From SIG455 sp045659025 (GTDB lineage: Bacteria > Bacillota > Clostridia > UMGS1810): 41,062 bases of DNA. Positions within the stretch are counted from its first letter, which is position 1. Each line of letters opens with the position of its first letter. The stretch lies in contig JAZOWA010000062.1 in assembly GCA_045659025.1 (NCBI GenBank), positions 1 through 41,062 on the forward strand, in the 5' to 3' direction. Shown here in pieces: positions 8,255 to 17,453 of this stretch. The notes below the pieces were generated by a model. It searched no databases and had not been told where the DNA came from. It saw nothing but the letters and a program-made list of their open reading frames with translations. The translations under genes were made by a program, and so were the position numbers.

Positions 8255-8283
8255 TTTCATTTTATCCAAAAATAGTGTATAAT
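8255..8283 (+). promoter_or_regulatory. Candidate promoter of the hprK gene train
   Basis: TATAAT (8278-8283) with a poor -35 (TTTCAT, 8255-8260) at 17 bases. Divergent from fba. It overlaps the longest open frame for hprK, which supports the downstream ATG at 8332 as start. Confidence 0.55.
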
Positions 8284-8331
8284 AGACTCTGTATAGCAAG
8301 AATAATTTTAAATCACGGATGGTGGACAAAG

Positions 8332-9273
8332 ATGGGCACAGAAAGAAGCGTTAAATTATCAGAAATTATAAACGAATTTAACTTGAAATGGCTTGTTGAA
8401 CCCTTTGATATATCGGGCAATATTATCTCCAATAACGAGATTAACCGCCCCAGTTTGCAGATAGCGGGATATTTTGATTATTTTGATAATACCCGCATAC
8501 AGATAGTGGGTAAGGTAGAGCTTACTTATATGGCGAAGATGAGCAGTGAGCAGAGGAGGGAAGCCCTTAAGCAGCTTTTCCTCAAGGATATTCCCTGTAT
8601 TATTGTGACTCACGATATGGAGACTCCTTCGGAGATGAAGGAACTCGCATTGGAATACAAAATCCCGATTTTTTCGTCAAAAGTTTCCACATCAAGATTT
8701 ATGAGTGCTCTTATTGCATATCTTAATGTTAAGCTGGCACCCCAGATTACCACTCACGGTGTTTTGGTAGAGGTATACGGTGAAGGCGTGCTTCTTCTTG
8801 GTGATAGCGGGGTAGGTAAGAGCGAGACGGCTATTGAGCTTGTAAAGAGAGGTCACCGCCTTGTTGCCGATGATGCGGTGGAGATTAAGAGGGTGTCCGA
8901 TAAATCCTTAGTCGGCTCATCTCCCGAGATTATCAGGCATTTTATTGAGCTTCGCGGTATAGGAATTATTGATGTAAAGAGGATCTTTGGTATCGGTTCT
9001 GTCAAGGATACGGAGAAGATAGACCTTGTGATAAAGCTTGAACCCTGGGTACAGGGAAAAGCGTATGACCGCCTGGGTATAGATACAGAGTACGAGACGA
9101 TTCTTGATTTGACAGTGCCTGCCCTTACCATTCCCGTGAAACCTGGTAGAAATCTTGCAGTTATTGTAGAGGTCGCAGCCATGAACAACCGTCAGCGCAG
9201 AATGGGATACAATGCGGCAGAGGCACTTAACAACCGTCTTATGAATCAGATGAACGCAGAGGAAGACAACTGA
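8332..9273 (+). CDS. hprK: HPr kinase/phosphorylase
   Basis: Phosphorylates HPr on a regulatory serine when glycolytic intermediates are high, and removes it when phosphate is high; it is the sensor of carbon catabolite control in Firmicutes. 313 residues from the ATG at 8332, 6 bases after GGTGG; an open frame back to 8275 lies over the promoter. The N-terminal domain (1-130) is followed by the His-containing TTHGVLVEVYG run, Walker A GDSGVGKS at about 157-164, the ADDAVEI segment, and the family signature ELRGIGIIDVKRIFG. First gene of a close-packed series (PHP, ROK kinase, murB, whiA, dnaE). Pairing with a glucokinase and a nearby pfkA fits a role in sugar flux control. Family assignment is firm. 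Confidence 0.95.
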   Translation: MGTERSVKLSEIINEFNLKWLVEPFDISGNIISNNEINRPSLQIAGYFDYFDNTRIQIVGKVELTYMAKMSSEQRREALKQLFLKDIPCIIVTHDMETPSEMKELALEYKIPIFSSKVSTSRFMSALIAYLNVKLAPQITTHGVLVEVYGEGVLLLGDSGVGKSETAIELVKRGHRLVADDAVEIKRVSDKSLVGSSPEIIRHFIELRGIGIIDVKRIFGIGSVKDTEKIDLVIKLEPWVQGKAYDRLGIDTEYETILDLTVPALTIPVKPGRNLAVIVEVAAMNNRQRRMGYNAAEALNNRLMNQMNAEEDN

Positions 9274-9291
9274 TTTTCTTGAGGAGATATA

Positions 9292-10017
9292 ATGAAAATA
9301 CTTACAGACTTACACACCCATACCGTTGCCAATACCCATGCATACTCCACTATTTTGGAAAACACGGCGTATGCGTCAAGAAACGGTATAGAGGCGATTG
9401 CTATGACGGATCATGCTCCCGGTATAGAGGATGGTGCACATCGTTGGCATTTTTATAATCTGAGGGTGCTTCCCGAGTATATTAACGGGGTCCGTGTCCT
9501 CAAGGGTGCCGAGGTCAATATTACCGATGTGACCGGCAATCTTGATCTGCGTCAGGAATACCTTGAGTTTCTTGATTGGGTAATAGTGAGCTATCATTCC
9601 TATGTGTTCAGGGAAGTGGGTACCAAGTCACAACGCACAGATTGCTATATCAAGCTTTTGTCAAATCCCCATATAGATATGCTTGGCCATTGCGGTAACC
9701 CCGGATTTGATTTTGATATTGATGCGGTACTTGATGTGGCAAAGGCGAATGATAAGATTATAGAGATTAACGAGACCACTTTTATGTCCCGCAGTGATAA
9801 CATCACCCTCTGCCGTGATATTGCTATTGCCTGTGCAGAGAAGGGCGTGAAGATTTCTGTTGATTCCGATGCCCATTTTTGCGAGAGCATAGGTCATTTT
9901 GATAAGAGTATAGATTTACTCAAGAGTATTTCTTTCCCCGAAGAGCTTATAGTAAACGCGAATTGGGAAAGACTAAGTAAATACCTAAATAGCAGGCCAA
10001 ACGGCAAGAAGGTATAA
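9292..10017 (+). CDS. PHP-domain phosphoesterase (YcdX-like)
   Basis: Predicted metal-dependent phosphatase of the PHP family. 241 residues, close to the family's usual 240-250. Metal-ligand motifs are DLHTHTVANTHAYST near the N-terminus, MTDHAPG around residue 42, SYHS near 105, GHCGNP near 130, and VDSDAH near 195, which together supply the His/Asp set of a trinuclear metal site. Start is ATG 9292, preceded by GAGGAG (9281-9286), 19 bases after hprK. PHP proteins are often found between hprK and murB in Clostridia. The substrate is unknown: the family includes small-molecule phosphatases and histidinol-phosphatase relatives, and I see nothing that tells which. Confidence 0.85.
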   Translation: MKILTDLHTHTVANTHAYSTILENTAYASRNGIEAIAMTDHAPGIEDGAHRWHFYNLRVLPEYINGVRVLKGAEVNITDVTGNLDLRQEYLEFLDWVIVSYHSYVFREVGTKSQRTDCYIKLLSNPHIDMLGHCGNPGFDFDIDAVLDVAKANDKIIEINETTFMSRSDNITLCRDIAIACAEKGVKISVDSDAHFCESIGHFDKSIDLLKSISFPEELIVNANWERLSKYLNSRPNGKKV

Positions 10018-10043
10018 TTCGGCGACACATTCGGAGGAAATAT

Positions 10044-10997
10044 ATGAAATATATCGGTATTGATGTAGGTGGCACCACTATTAAAGCAGGCCTTGTGGAT
10101 GATAAGGGCAATATTCTGGTTAAAGATAGTGTTATCACCAGGGCAAAAGAGGATCAGGAAGTCCTCTTTGCAGATATTGTAGACCTTGCAAAGTCAATCG
10201 CATCCAAGGGCGGATGCTCCATGTCGGATATAGAGTCCATAGGTATAGGTTGCCCCGGTTCCGTGGATTCTGATGCGGGGTTGGTGCTTTATGCCAATAA
10301 TATTAATCTTTTTAATTCGCCATTGGGCAAACGGGTATCAGAACTCACGGGTGTTCCCGTGTATCTGGGTAATGACGCCGATTGCGCCGCCTTGGGAGAG
10401 TTCTACGCATTAGGTAACAGTAGTATAAAGAATCTTATCGCAGTGACCCTTGGCACCGGAGTAGGCGGTGGCATTATTATTAACCGCCAGATTTATTCGG
10501 GTTCCAATGGTACGGGCGGTGAGATAGGCCATATAGTGATTGAATCAGGAGGAGAACCCTGCACCTGCGGTCGCAGAGGATGTTGGGAATCCTATGCATC
10601 GGCTACGGCTCTTGCCAGAGATACGGTCCGTGCCGCCAAGGCACATCCTGAATCCCGCCTTGCAAAACTCGTTGCAGAAAACGGGGGCAGAGGCAATGGC
10701 AGAATCCCCTTCAATGCCGCCCGAATGGGTGATAAATCAGGCAAAGAAGTGGTTGACAATTATATCCGTTATGTTGGTGAGGGCGTGATTGATGTTATCA
10801 ATATCTTCCAACCTGATGTAGTGGTAATCGGCGGTGGCGTGAGCAAAGCGGGAGAGGAACTTATCAATCCCCTTCGTGAGTATGTGAATAATCTCACCTA
10901 CGGCCACGAGACAGACGTTAAGAAGACCGAGCTTCGCCTTGCTACATTAGGTAATGATGCTGGTATAATAGGTGCGGCGTTTTTAGGAATCAAATAA
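10044..10997 (+). CDS. glcK: ROK-family glucokinase
   Basis: ATP-dependent phosphorylation of glucose to glucose 6-phosphate. 317 residues. The phosphate motif is at the N-terminus (YIGIDVGGTTIKAGLVDD), the sugar-binding YLGNDADCAALGE and TLGTGVGGGIIIN segments follow, then the ROK GEIGHIVIESGG motif and the structural zinc site CTCGRRGCWESYAS. There is no N-terminal helix-turn-helix, so it is a kinase and not a ROK repressor. ATG 10044 follows GGAGG (10033-10037). Neighbours are the PHP phosphoesterase and murB in the hprK series. Specificity within ROK kinases (glucose versus N-acetylmannosamine or fructose) is inferred from length, zinc site and context. Confidence 0.88.
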   Translation: MKYIGIDVGGTTIKAGLVDDKGNILVKDSVITRAKEDQEVLFADIVDLAKSIASKGGCSMSDIESIGIGCPGSVDSDAGLVLYANNINLFNSPLGKRVSELTGVPVYLGNDADCAALGEFYALGNSSIKNLIAVTLGTGVGGGIIINRQIYSGSNGTGGEIGHIVIESGGEPCTCGRRGCWESYASATALARDTVRAAKAHPESRLAKLVAENGGRGNGRIPFNAARMGDKSGKEVVDNYIRYVGEGVIDVINIFQPDVVVIGGGVSKAGEELINPLREYVNNLTYGHETDVKKTELRLATLGNDAGIIGAAFLGIK

Positions 10998-11015
10998 TTC
11001 TTCGGAGGGATTCCC

Positions 11016-11915
11016 TTGAATAAAATCTACGATTTACTTTGCTCCGTAGTGGATGCAAAATCCATCTTACGTGATGAACCGATGAGCAATCATACATCCT
11101 TCAGGATAGGCGGTAACGCCGACTTCCTCGTGCTGCCTGAGAGCAGGGGAGATGTTGTATCTCTCGTGTCTGCTCTTAAAGAGGCAGGAGTCCGTTATAC
11201 CGTTATGGGTAATGGCTCTAACCTTTTGGTAGATGACGAAGGCATCAGAGGAGTGGTTATAAAGATTGCCCGTAATATGTCGGAGGCGACAGTAGAGGGC
11301 AATATCATCACGGCAGATGCAGGTGTGCTTTTGTCCCGCCTTTCAAATATCGCATTGGAAAATTCTCTTTCGGGATTGGAGTTTGCATCGGGCATTCCCG
11401 GCACTCTTGGCGGCGCGGTTATGATGAATGCAGGCGCTTACGGCGGTGAGATGAAAGACGTTGTACGTGATACCACCTACCTCACATCAAATGGTGAAGT
11501 TAAGACGATAAGTGGCGAAGAGCATAAGTTTGGTTACAGGACCAGCATTTTCGGCTCAGGCGATGTCATTCTTGGCTCGACCATTGTTCTTGACAATGGC
11601 GACAGAGAAGAGATAAAGCAGAGAATCAACGAATTGAATTCCCAGAGGAAAGAGAAGCAACCTCTGGAGTTCCCCAGTGCAGGGTCTGCCTTCAAACGCC
11701 CCGAGGGCTATTTTGCAGGCAAACTCATTCAGGATGCAGGTCTTAAAGGTTTTAAGATAGGTGGCGCATCAGTTTCCGAGAAACATAGCGGATTCATTGT
11801 AAGTGACGGCACTGCCACTTGTAAGGATGTGCTTGATTTGATAGAGCATATCAAGGGCGAGGTTTATCGCCAGTTTTCCGTAGAACTTGAAAGCGAAATA
11901 CGATATATCAGGTGA
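11016..11915 (+). CDS. murB: UDP-N-acetylenolpyruvoylglucosamine reductase
   Basis: FAD- and NADPH-dependent reduction that makes UDP-N-acetylmuramate in peptidoglycan synthesis. 299 residues, matching the shorter Gram-positive type. The FAD-binding part has NHTSFRIGGNADFLVLPE, GNGSNLLV and GIPGTLGGAVMMNAGAYGGE. The C-terminal substrate part has the catalytic serine in PSAGSAFKRP, GKLIQDAGLKGFKIGGASVS, HSGFIV, and the terminal glutamate in ELESEIRYIR. The start is a TTG at 11016, placed after CGGAGGGA (11003-11010). Sits between the glucokinase gene and whiA, in the hprK-murB-whiA neighbourhood common in Clostridia, although rapZ and yvcK, which normally lie between murB and whiA, are missing. 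Confidence 0.95.
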   Translation: MNKIYDLLCSVVDAKSILRDEPMSNHTSFRIGGNADFLVLPESRGDVVSLVSALKEAGVRYTVMGNGSNLLVDDEGIRGVVIKIARNMSEATVEGNIITADAGVLLSRLSNIALENSLSGLEFASGIPGTLGGAVMMNAGAYGGEMKDVVRDTTYLTSNGEVKTISGEEHKFGYRTSIFGSGDVILGSTIVLDNGDREEIKQRINELNSQRKEKQPLEFPSAGSAFKRPEGYFAGKLIQDAGLKGFKIGGASVSEKHSGFIVSDGTATCKDVLDLIEHIKGEVYRQFSVELESEIRYIR

Positions 11916-11940
11916 TATTGAACTGTAAGGAGGTGCTGAC

Positions 11941-12873
11941 ATGTCTTTTTCATCGGATATGAAAACCGAACTTTCTATGCTTCCCATCAAAGATATGTGC
12001 TGTGCCTGTGCCGAGCTTTCGGCGGTAGTTGCTTTTTCGGGAAGGATAAGAAAAAAGAATAATGAATACATCTTTGTTGTAACCACCGAGAACGCCAAGG
12101 TGGCAAAGAGGGTGTATGACCTTATAAAATTTGTGTTTGATATCACAGCCAAAATTGGCATCAGCAGAAACAAATCTGCCAGTTACAGCGTAGCGGTTAC
12201 GGGGGAGGCAGATATACTTAAAATCTTAAAAACCCTTGATTTGATAGACCAGAATGCCACCATAGATACCATTCTCGGTATAACATTGAATCTTGAACTT
12301 TTAGATAAGAAATGTTGTAAGAAAGCGTTTGTAAGGGGTGCTTTTATCGTGGCGGGTGCTATGATAAATCCCGAGAAGAACTATCATCTGGAATTTGTTA
12401 CTCACCGATACGGACTTCATAAGCAATTTGCAAAACTGTTTGCAGATTTCGGTCTTGTGCCAAAGACGGTAATCCGAAAGTCTAATTATGTAATATATTT
12501 CAAGAGTAGTGAGGACATCGGCGATGTGTTGGCGGTGACAGGTGCCACCAATGCAGTTATGGAATACCAGAACACCCGTATTTATAAAGACCTTCGTAAC
12601 ACCGCAAACCGTCAGCAGAATTGTGATATGGCAAATCTTGAGAGGACTGTGTCTGCTGCGGAAAAGCAGATTAAAGCTATAAAAAAACTTATGAATAAGG
12701 GTGTGTATGACAAACTTCCCGAGCAGTTGCGCCAGATGGCAGAACTTCGCCTTGATAATAGCGATTTGGGGCTGGCGGATCTTGGTGGTATGCTTACTCC
12801 GCCCATAAGTAAATCGGGAGTCAACCACCGTCTCCGCAAGATTGTGGAGATTGCGGAGAAATACTCTGATTGA
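11941..12873 (+). CDS. whiA: DNA-binding protein WhiA
   Basis: Conserved Gram-positive protein with a degenerate LAGLIDADG-homing-endonuclease-like N-terminal domain and a C-terminal helix-turn-helix; linked to cell division and, in actinobacteria, sporulation control. 310 residues. The N-terminus MSFSSDMKTELS and the CCAELSAVVAFSG-type segment (here CACAELSAVVAFSG) are family hallmarks, as are KKAFVRGAFIVAGAMINPEKNYHLEF in parts, and the C-terminal LTPPISKSGVNHRLRKIVEI recognition helix. ATG 11941 follows a strong AAGGAGGTG. Its catalytic acidic residues are not expected to be active in this family. Function in Clostridia is still not well defined, so only the family is claimed. Confidence 0.95.
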   Translation: MSFSSDMKTELSMLPIKDMCCACAELSAVVAFSGRIRKKNNEYIFVVTTENAKVAKRVYDLIKFVFDITAKIGISRNKSASYSVAVTGEADILKILKTLDLIDQNATIDTILGITLNLELLDKKCCKKAFVRGAFIVAGAMINPEKNYHLEFVTHRYGLHKQFAKLFADFGLVPKTVIRKSNYVIYFKSSEDIGDVLAVTGATNAVMEYQNTRIYKDLRNTANRQQNCDMANLERTVSAAEKQIKAIKKLMNKGVYDKLPEQLRQMAELRLDNSDLGLADLGGMLTPPISKSGVNHRLRKIVEIAEKYSD

Positions 12874-12909
12874 TTTTCAAAGTTAAACTATTGCAAAGGG
12901 GTGATTTGA

Positions 12910-15900
12910 ATGTCGGAATTTGTTCATCTTCATGTGCATACTCTGTATAGTCTTTTAGATGGTGCTTCGGAGATAGACAAGCTCATGAGCCGAGCAAAGG
13001 ATTACGGCTTCAAAGCCCTTGCAATCACAGACCACGGATCGATGTACGGTGCCGTGGATTTCTGTATATCGGCTAAAAAATATGGAATCAAACCTATCGT
13101 GGGATGCGAGGTATATACCGCACCCGGGTCCAGGTTTGAAAAAGATAATGACGACAGATACTATCATCTTGTTCTTCTTGCCAGAAATGAGCAGGGGTAT
13201 AAGAACATAACCGCCCTTTCATCATTGGGGTTTATAGAGGGATACTACTATAAACCGAGGGTGGATTATGAACTTCTTTCAAAATACAGCGAAGGCGTGA
13301 TAGCTCTTTCAGCGTGCCTCAGGGGAGAGATTCCCTCTGCACTTATGAGAGGTGACAAATCCCGTGCCTACGCCGTTGCGAAAAAACTCCTCTCAATCTA
13401 TGGCGAGGGGAACTTTTTTATTGAGGTTCAGAATCACGGCCTTGCAGACGAAATATCAGTTATCCCTCAGCTTAAGGAACTGTCCGATACCCTCGGCATT
13501 CCTCTTGTGTGCACCAATGACGTTCATTATGTGGATAAGACGGATGCCTTCAAGCAGGATGTACTTACCTGCGTGCAGACGGGTAAGAAACTTCTCGATA
13601 CCGACAGAATGAAGTTTTCTACCGACGAATTCTATCTCAAATCCGCAGAGGAGATGGCAGAGATTTTTTTCGACCTTCCCGAAGCGATTGCCAACACCTC
13701 AAAGATTGCGGATATGTGTGATTTTGATATTGATTTTGACAGGAAGATACTCCCCAAATTCGAGAGTGGGGCAGATATAAGTAATCGTGAATACCTCAAA
13801 AAGCTCTGTATAGAGGGTGGAATAAAGAAATACGGCACTCTTTCCAATGAGGTCAAAGAGCGTCTTGAATACGAGCTTTCCACTATTGACAGTATGGGAT
13901 ATACCGATTACTTCCTGATTGTGTGGGATTTCATCCGTTATGCCAAATCCCGGGGTATAATCGTAGGCCCCGGCAGGGGTAGCGCAGCGGGCAGTCTGGT
14001 GTCTTACGTCCTTGACATCACTCAGGTTGACCCTATTGAATTCGGTCTCATTTTTGAGAGGTTTCTCAATCCTGAGAGGGTGACCATGCCCGATATCGAT
14101 ATAGATTTTTGCTATATAAGGCGAGATGAAGTTATAGACTATGTCCGTTCTCGTTACGGCACCCGCAATGTTGCCAATATCGGCACCTTCGGCACCCTTG
14201 CCGCCCGTGCAGCCATAAGGGATGTGGGCAGGGTGATGGATGTGCCTTTAAGTGACGTGGATAAAATCGCAAAGCTCATCCCGAGAACTCTCAATATCAC
14301 AATAGACGGTGCCTTGGATGAATCTCCCCGTCTTAAAGAACTCTATAACACCGACCCCACCACAAAGAAACTTATCGACACCGCCAGATCCCTTGAGGGA
14401 TTTCCCCGCAATGTTTCCACCCATGCCAGCGGTGTTGTCATATCCGATAAAGACCTCTTTGAATACGTGCCTGTACAGACGGGGGATAAGGGGATAATCA
14501 CCCAGTACCCCATGAACATTTTAGAACAACTCGGTCTTCTTAAAATTGATTTTCTTGGTCTTCGTAACCTCACCGTTATTGGTGATGCGGTTGATCTTAT
14601 TGAGCAGACCACGGGTGAGAGACTGGATATAGAATCCATCCCTACGGATGATGACAAGACCTATGCCCTTATATCAAGGGGAGATACGGACGGTGTGTTT
14701 CAGCTTGAAAGCAGAGGAATGCAATCTTTCCTTCGCCGTATGAAGCCAAAGCGGTTTGACGATATAATCATGGCGATTTCTATGTATCGTCCCGGTCCGA
14801 TGGAGCAGATACCCCAATATCTTAAGGTGAGGGAAAATCCCGATTTGATAAGATACAAGCATCCTCTTTTGGAGTCTATACTCAAAGAGACATTCGGTAT
14901 AATCGTGTATCAGGAGCAGGTAATGAAGATTGTTTCTACTCTTGCAGGATACACAGATGGCAGGGCAGACCTTGTCCGTCGTGCTATGGCAAAGAAGAAG
15001 CATGATGTTATGGAGAAGGAGCGGAATGTATTTGTATCGGGTTGTGCCGATAAGGGAATAGATAAAGAAACGGCCAATGGTATTTTTGATGAGCTTATAA
15101 GCTTTGCAAACTATGCCTTCAATAAATCCCATGCCGCTTCCTATGCGTTTGTGGCATACAGAACGGCGTATCTCAAAGCCCACTATCCTGCCCAGTTCCT
15201 TGCCGCTCTGCTTAAGAACCAGGTGGACACAAGCGGAGTAAAACTTTCAAGATATATATCGGATTTTGCGTCCCGTGGAGTTGCAACCCTTGCACCTGAC
15301 ATTAATCTCAGTTGTGAGGCGTTTTCTGTGGAGAATGGTAATATCCGATTCCCTCTGTCCTCGGTCAAAGGGGTGGGGGATGTGGCATCTGCCAATATCG
15401 TTCGTGAGCGTACCCTCAATGGAGCATTTTCAAGCTTTGAGGACTTCCTCAGCCGTATGTCAAATTATGATATTAACAAACGCTGTGTAGAAGCACTTAT
15501 CAAAAGCGGATGCTTTGATAGTGTGTATAATAATCGTCGTGTGCTCACCCTTAATTGTGACAAACTGGTATCCCACTATCAATCCAATGCCCGTAGTGCC
15601 AGTATGGGTCAGATTTCCTGGTTTGATAGCATTGAGGATAACGCTTCTGGTGGACTGGAGTTTGAGGACGAACACGAATTTTCACCTGCCACCCGCCTCA
15701 ATTATGAGAAGGAGTTTACAGGCCTCTATTTCAGTGGTCATCCCCTTGACGATTACCGACTTAAAATGAAAATCCTGCAAAAGAGCACGATATCCGATTG
15801 TATAGATAGCGAGAGTGACGGCGCATCCGTCCGCCTTTGCGGTATCATATCGGGCAGGGTGGACCGTCGCACAAAGAAAGGTGCGGTCATGTCAACCCTC

Positions 15901-16302
15901 ACTCTTGAGGACTTCACCGCCTCGGTGGAGGTGTTGGTGTTTTCTGCAGGAGTGCAGAGATTCGGTGACGTTATGACAACGGGTAGTGCGGTGTGCATTG
16001 ACGGCACCACCAGTTTTGAAGATGACGGCAAGATGGTGATTATTTTAAAAGACCTTTATGACCTCACCACTATCAAAACTCCTGCTCCCACCAAGCTGTA
16101 TGTTAAGGTGGATAACCACACCGAATTGAAGGATGTACTGTCCATCACTGCATCGTATAAGGGGAAAGCTTCTTTGTATGTGTACTTTGCAGATACTGGT
16201 AATGCTATCAAGTCTGATGAGGGCAACGGAGTGGAGATAACGGACGAACTCATCCGTAAACTCACCGATACCTTTGGCGAGAGTGCGGTTGCACTTAAGT
16301 AG
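12910..16302 (+). CDS. dnaE: DNA polymerase III subunit alpha (DnaE)
   Basis: C-family replicative DNA polymerase. 1130 residues, within the DnaE range and without the exonuclease insertion that marks PolC. The N-terminal PHP domain starts FVHLHVHTLYSLLDGAS and continues ALAITDHGSMYG. The palm includes GPGRGSAAGSLVSY (about 355-370) and the catalytic MPDIDIDF near 394-401, followed by the fingers and a beta-binding region with FNKSHAASYAFVAYRTAYLK. An OB-fold lies at about 970-1050 (VRLCGIISGRVDRRT). ATG 12910 follows AAAGGGGTG. It comes 37 bases after whiA, ends the hprK series and precedes pfkA, as in many Firmicutes. In PolC-containing bacteria this DnaE usually starts primer extension. 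Confidence 0.95.
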   Translation: MSEFVHLHVHTLYSLLDGASEIDKLMSRAKDYGFKALAITDHGSMYGAVDFCISAKKYGIKPIVGCEVYTAPGSRFEKDNDDRYYHLVLLARNEQGYKNITALSSLGFIEGYYYKPRVDYELLSKYSEGVIALSACLRGEIPSALMRGDKSRAYAVAKKLLSIYGEGNFFIEVQNHGLADEISVIPQLKELSDTLGIPLVCTNDVHYVDKTDAFKQDVLTCVQTGKKLLDTDRMKFSTDEFYLKSAEEMAEIFFDLPEAIANTSKIADMCDFDIDFDRKILPKFESGADISNREYLKKLCIEGGIKKYGTLSNEVKERLEYELSTIDSMGYTDYFLIVWDFIRYAKSRGIIVGPGRGSAAGSLVSYVLDITQVDPIEFGLIFERFLNPERVTMPDIDIDFCYIRRDEVIDYVRSRYGTRNVANIGTFGTLAARAAIRDVGRVMDVPLSDVDKIAKLIPRTLNITIDGALDESPRLKELYNTDPTTKKLIDTARSLEGFPRNVSTHASGVVISDKDLFEYVPVQTGDKGIITQYPMNILEQLGLLKIDFLGLRNLTVIGDAVDLIEQTTGERLDIESIPTDDDKTYALISRGDTDGVFQLESRGMQSFLRRMKPKRFDDIIMAISMYRPGPMEQIPQYLKVRENPDLIRYKHPLLESILKETFGIIVYQEQVMKIVSTLAGYTDGRADLVRRAMAKKKHDVMEKERNVFVSGCADKGIDKETANGIFDELISFANYAFNKSHAASYAFVAYRTAYLKAHYPAQFLAALLKNQVDTSGVKLSRYISDFASRGVATLAPDINLSCEAFSVENGNIRFPLSSVKGVGDVASANIVRERTLNGAFSSFEDFLSRMSNYDINKRCVEALIKSGCFDSVYNNRRVLTLNCDKLVSHYQSNARSASMGQISWFDSIEDNASGGLEFEDEHEFSPATRLNYEKEFTGLYFSGHPLDDYRLKMKILQKSTISDCIDSESDGASVRLCGIISGRVDRRTKKGAVMSTLTLEDFTASVEVLVFSAGVQRFGDVMTTGSAVCIDGTTSFEDDGKMVIILKDLYDLTTIKTPAPTKLYVKVDNHTELKDVLSITASYKGKASLYVYFADTGNAIKSDEGNGVEITDELIRKLTDTFGESAVALK

Positions 16303-16400
16303 TACCAAAACTTATAATTATATATATTATAAAATAACTATTGATTTTTTTCGCAATATAAGATAGTATAATATAGGAGTTTTTTAATTAGTTTGTAATG

Positions 16401-16433
16401 TGGAAAGCCATTAGTTCTAATGGCGTTTTCCCA
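16401..16433 (+). promoter_or_regulatory. Hairpin in the pfkA leader
   Basis: Perfect 7-bp stem GCCATTA (16407-16413) with TAATGGC (16418-16424) around a GTTC loop, extended by TGGAAA on the left and TTTTCCCA on the right with small bulges. It lies 30 bases before the pfkA ATG and after a possible TATAAT at 16367-16372 (its best -35, TTGATT at 16341, is at an unfavourable 20-base spacing). It could be a leader control element or an RNA-stability hairpin; the tail (CCCATTTTCTC) is a poor terminator. Confidence 0.5.
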
Positions 16434-16463
16434 TTTTCTCACTTCAAATCTATGGAGGACAAT

Positions 16464-17441
16464 ATGGATCAGGGAAAAAAGAACAAGACAATTGGTATTC
16501 TCACCAGCGGTGGTGATGCTCCCGGCATGAATGCGGCTATCCGTGCGGTTACCCGTTGTGCCCTCAGCCACGATATGAATGTGGTTGGCATCCAGAGAGG
16601 TTATAAAGGCCTTCTGAACGGCGAAATTCATCCTATGACCGCAAGGGACGTTTCTGATATACTTCAGAAGGGTGGCACAATACTTCAGACTGCAAGAAGT
16701 AAAGAGTTTGCCACACCCGAGGGTGTTAAGAAGGGCGCTGATATGGCCCGCCTTTATGGTATAGATGCCTTGGTTGTAATCGGTGGTGACGGCTCCTTCA
16801 AAGGCGCAAAAGCACTTTCTGAGCATGGTATCCCCGTTATCGGTATTCCTGCGACCATTGATAATGATATCGGTTGCACAAACTACACAATCGGCTTTGA
16901 TACTGCCACCAATACCGCAATGGAAGCGATTGATAAGATCCGTGATACTGCCACATCCCACGAGAGATGCAATATCGTAGAGGTAATGGGCAGAGAGGCA
17001 GGATATATTGCACTCAACGTTGCTATTGCAGGCGGTGCAGAAGCGGCACTTGTTCCCGAATACGAATATGATATGGACGCTATTGCCAGAGACATCATTG
17101 ATGCCAAGAATCGCGGCAAGAAGCATCACCTCATTATCGTTGCAGAGGGTGTCGGTGGTTCTGTTGAGATGGCAAAGCATATTGAACAGGTCACAGGCGT
17201 TGGCACCAGAGCCACAATCCTCGGCTATATGCAACGCGGTGGCTCGCCCACACTTAAAGATAGACTTATGGCCAGCAAGATGGGTTACCATGCAATAGAG
17301 CTCATCAATAAAGACGTGTATAACCGTCTTGTTGTATACAACAAGGGTGAGATTTGTGACCTTGATATTAATGAAGGTCTTGCTGTCACCAAGTCACTTT
17401 CACCTGCTAAGCTGGATATGGCAAAGAGACTCACTCTGTAA
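16464..17441 (+). CDS. pfkA: ATP-dependent 6-phosphofructokinase
   Basis: Commits fructose 6-phosphate to glycolysis. 325 residues, close to the bacterial standard of 319-325. Visible are the nucleotide motif GILTSGGDAPGMNAAIRA, GGDGSFKGA (the Asp-Gly pair that marks ATP rather than pyrophosphate use), the catalytic PATIDNDI, the MGREAGYIAL segment and the sugar-phosphate motif LGYMQRGGSPTLKDR. The start is ATG 16464, five bases after TGGAGGA; an open frame back to 16398 includes the leader hairpin and is not credible. Follows dnaE by 161 bases and may share transcription with the small membrane protein downstream. Commonly followed by pyk in Firmicutes, but not here. Confidence 0.94.
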   Translation: MDQGKKNKTIGILTSGGDAPGMNAAIRAVTRCALSHDMNVVGIQRGYKGLLNGEIHPMTARDVSDILQKGGTILQTARSKEFATPEGVKKGADMARLYGIDALVVIGGDGSFKGAKALSEHGIPVIGIPATIDNDIGCTNYTIGFDTATNTAMEAIDKIRDTATSHERCNIVEVMGREAGYIALNVAIAGGAEAALVPEYEYDMDAIARDIIDAKNRGKKHHLIIVAEGVGGSVEMAKHIEQVTGVGTRATILGYMQRGGSPTLKDRLMASKMGYHAIELINKDVYNRLVVYNKGEICDLDINEGLAVTKSLSPAKLDMAKRLTL

Positions 17442-17453
17442 GGAGAGATTGCT

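Noticed and set aside
16303..16335. AT-rich near-palindrome after dnaE as a terminator
   Set aside because: The stem is all A and T with no T-run, so it would not be stable enough; dnaE may read through towards pfkA.
16338..17291. Long open frame on the minus strand (317 codons) opposite pfkA
   Set aside because: It lies almost fully antisense to pfkA, has no ribosome binding site or recognisable domain, and its composition is that of a mirrored coding strand.
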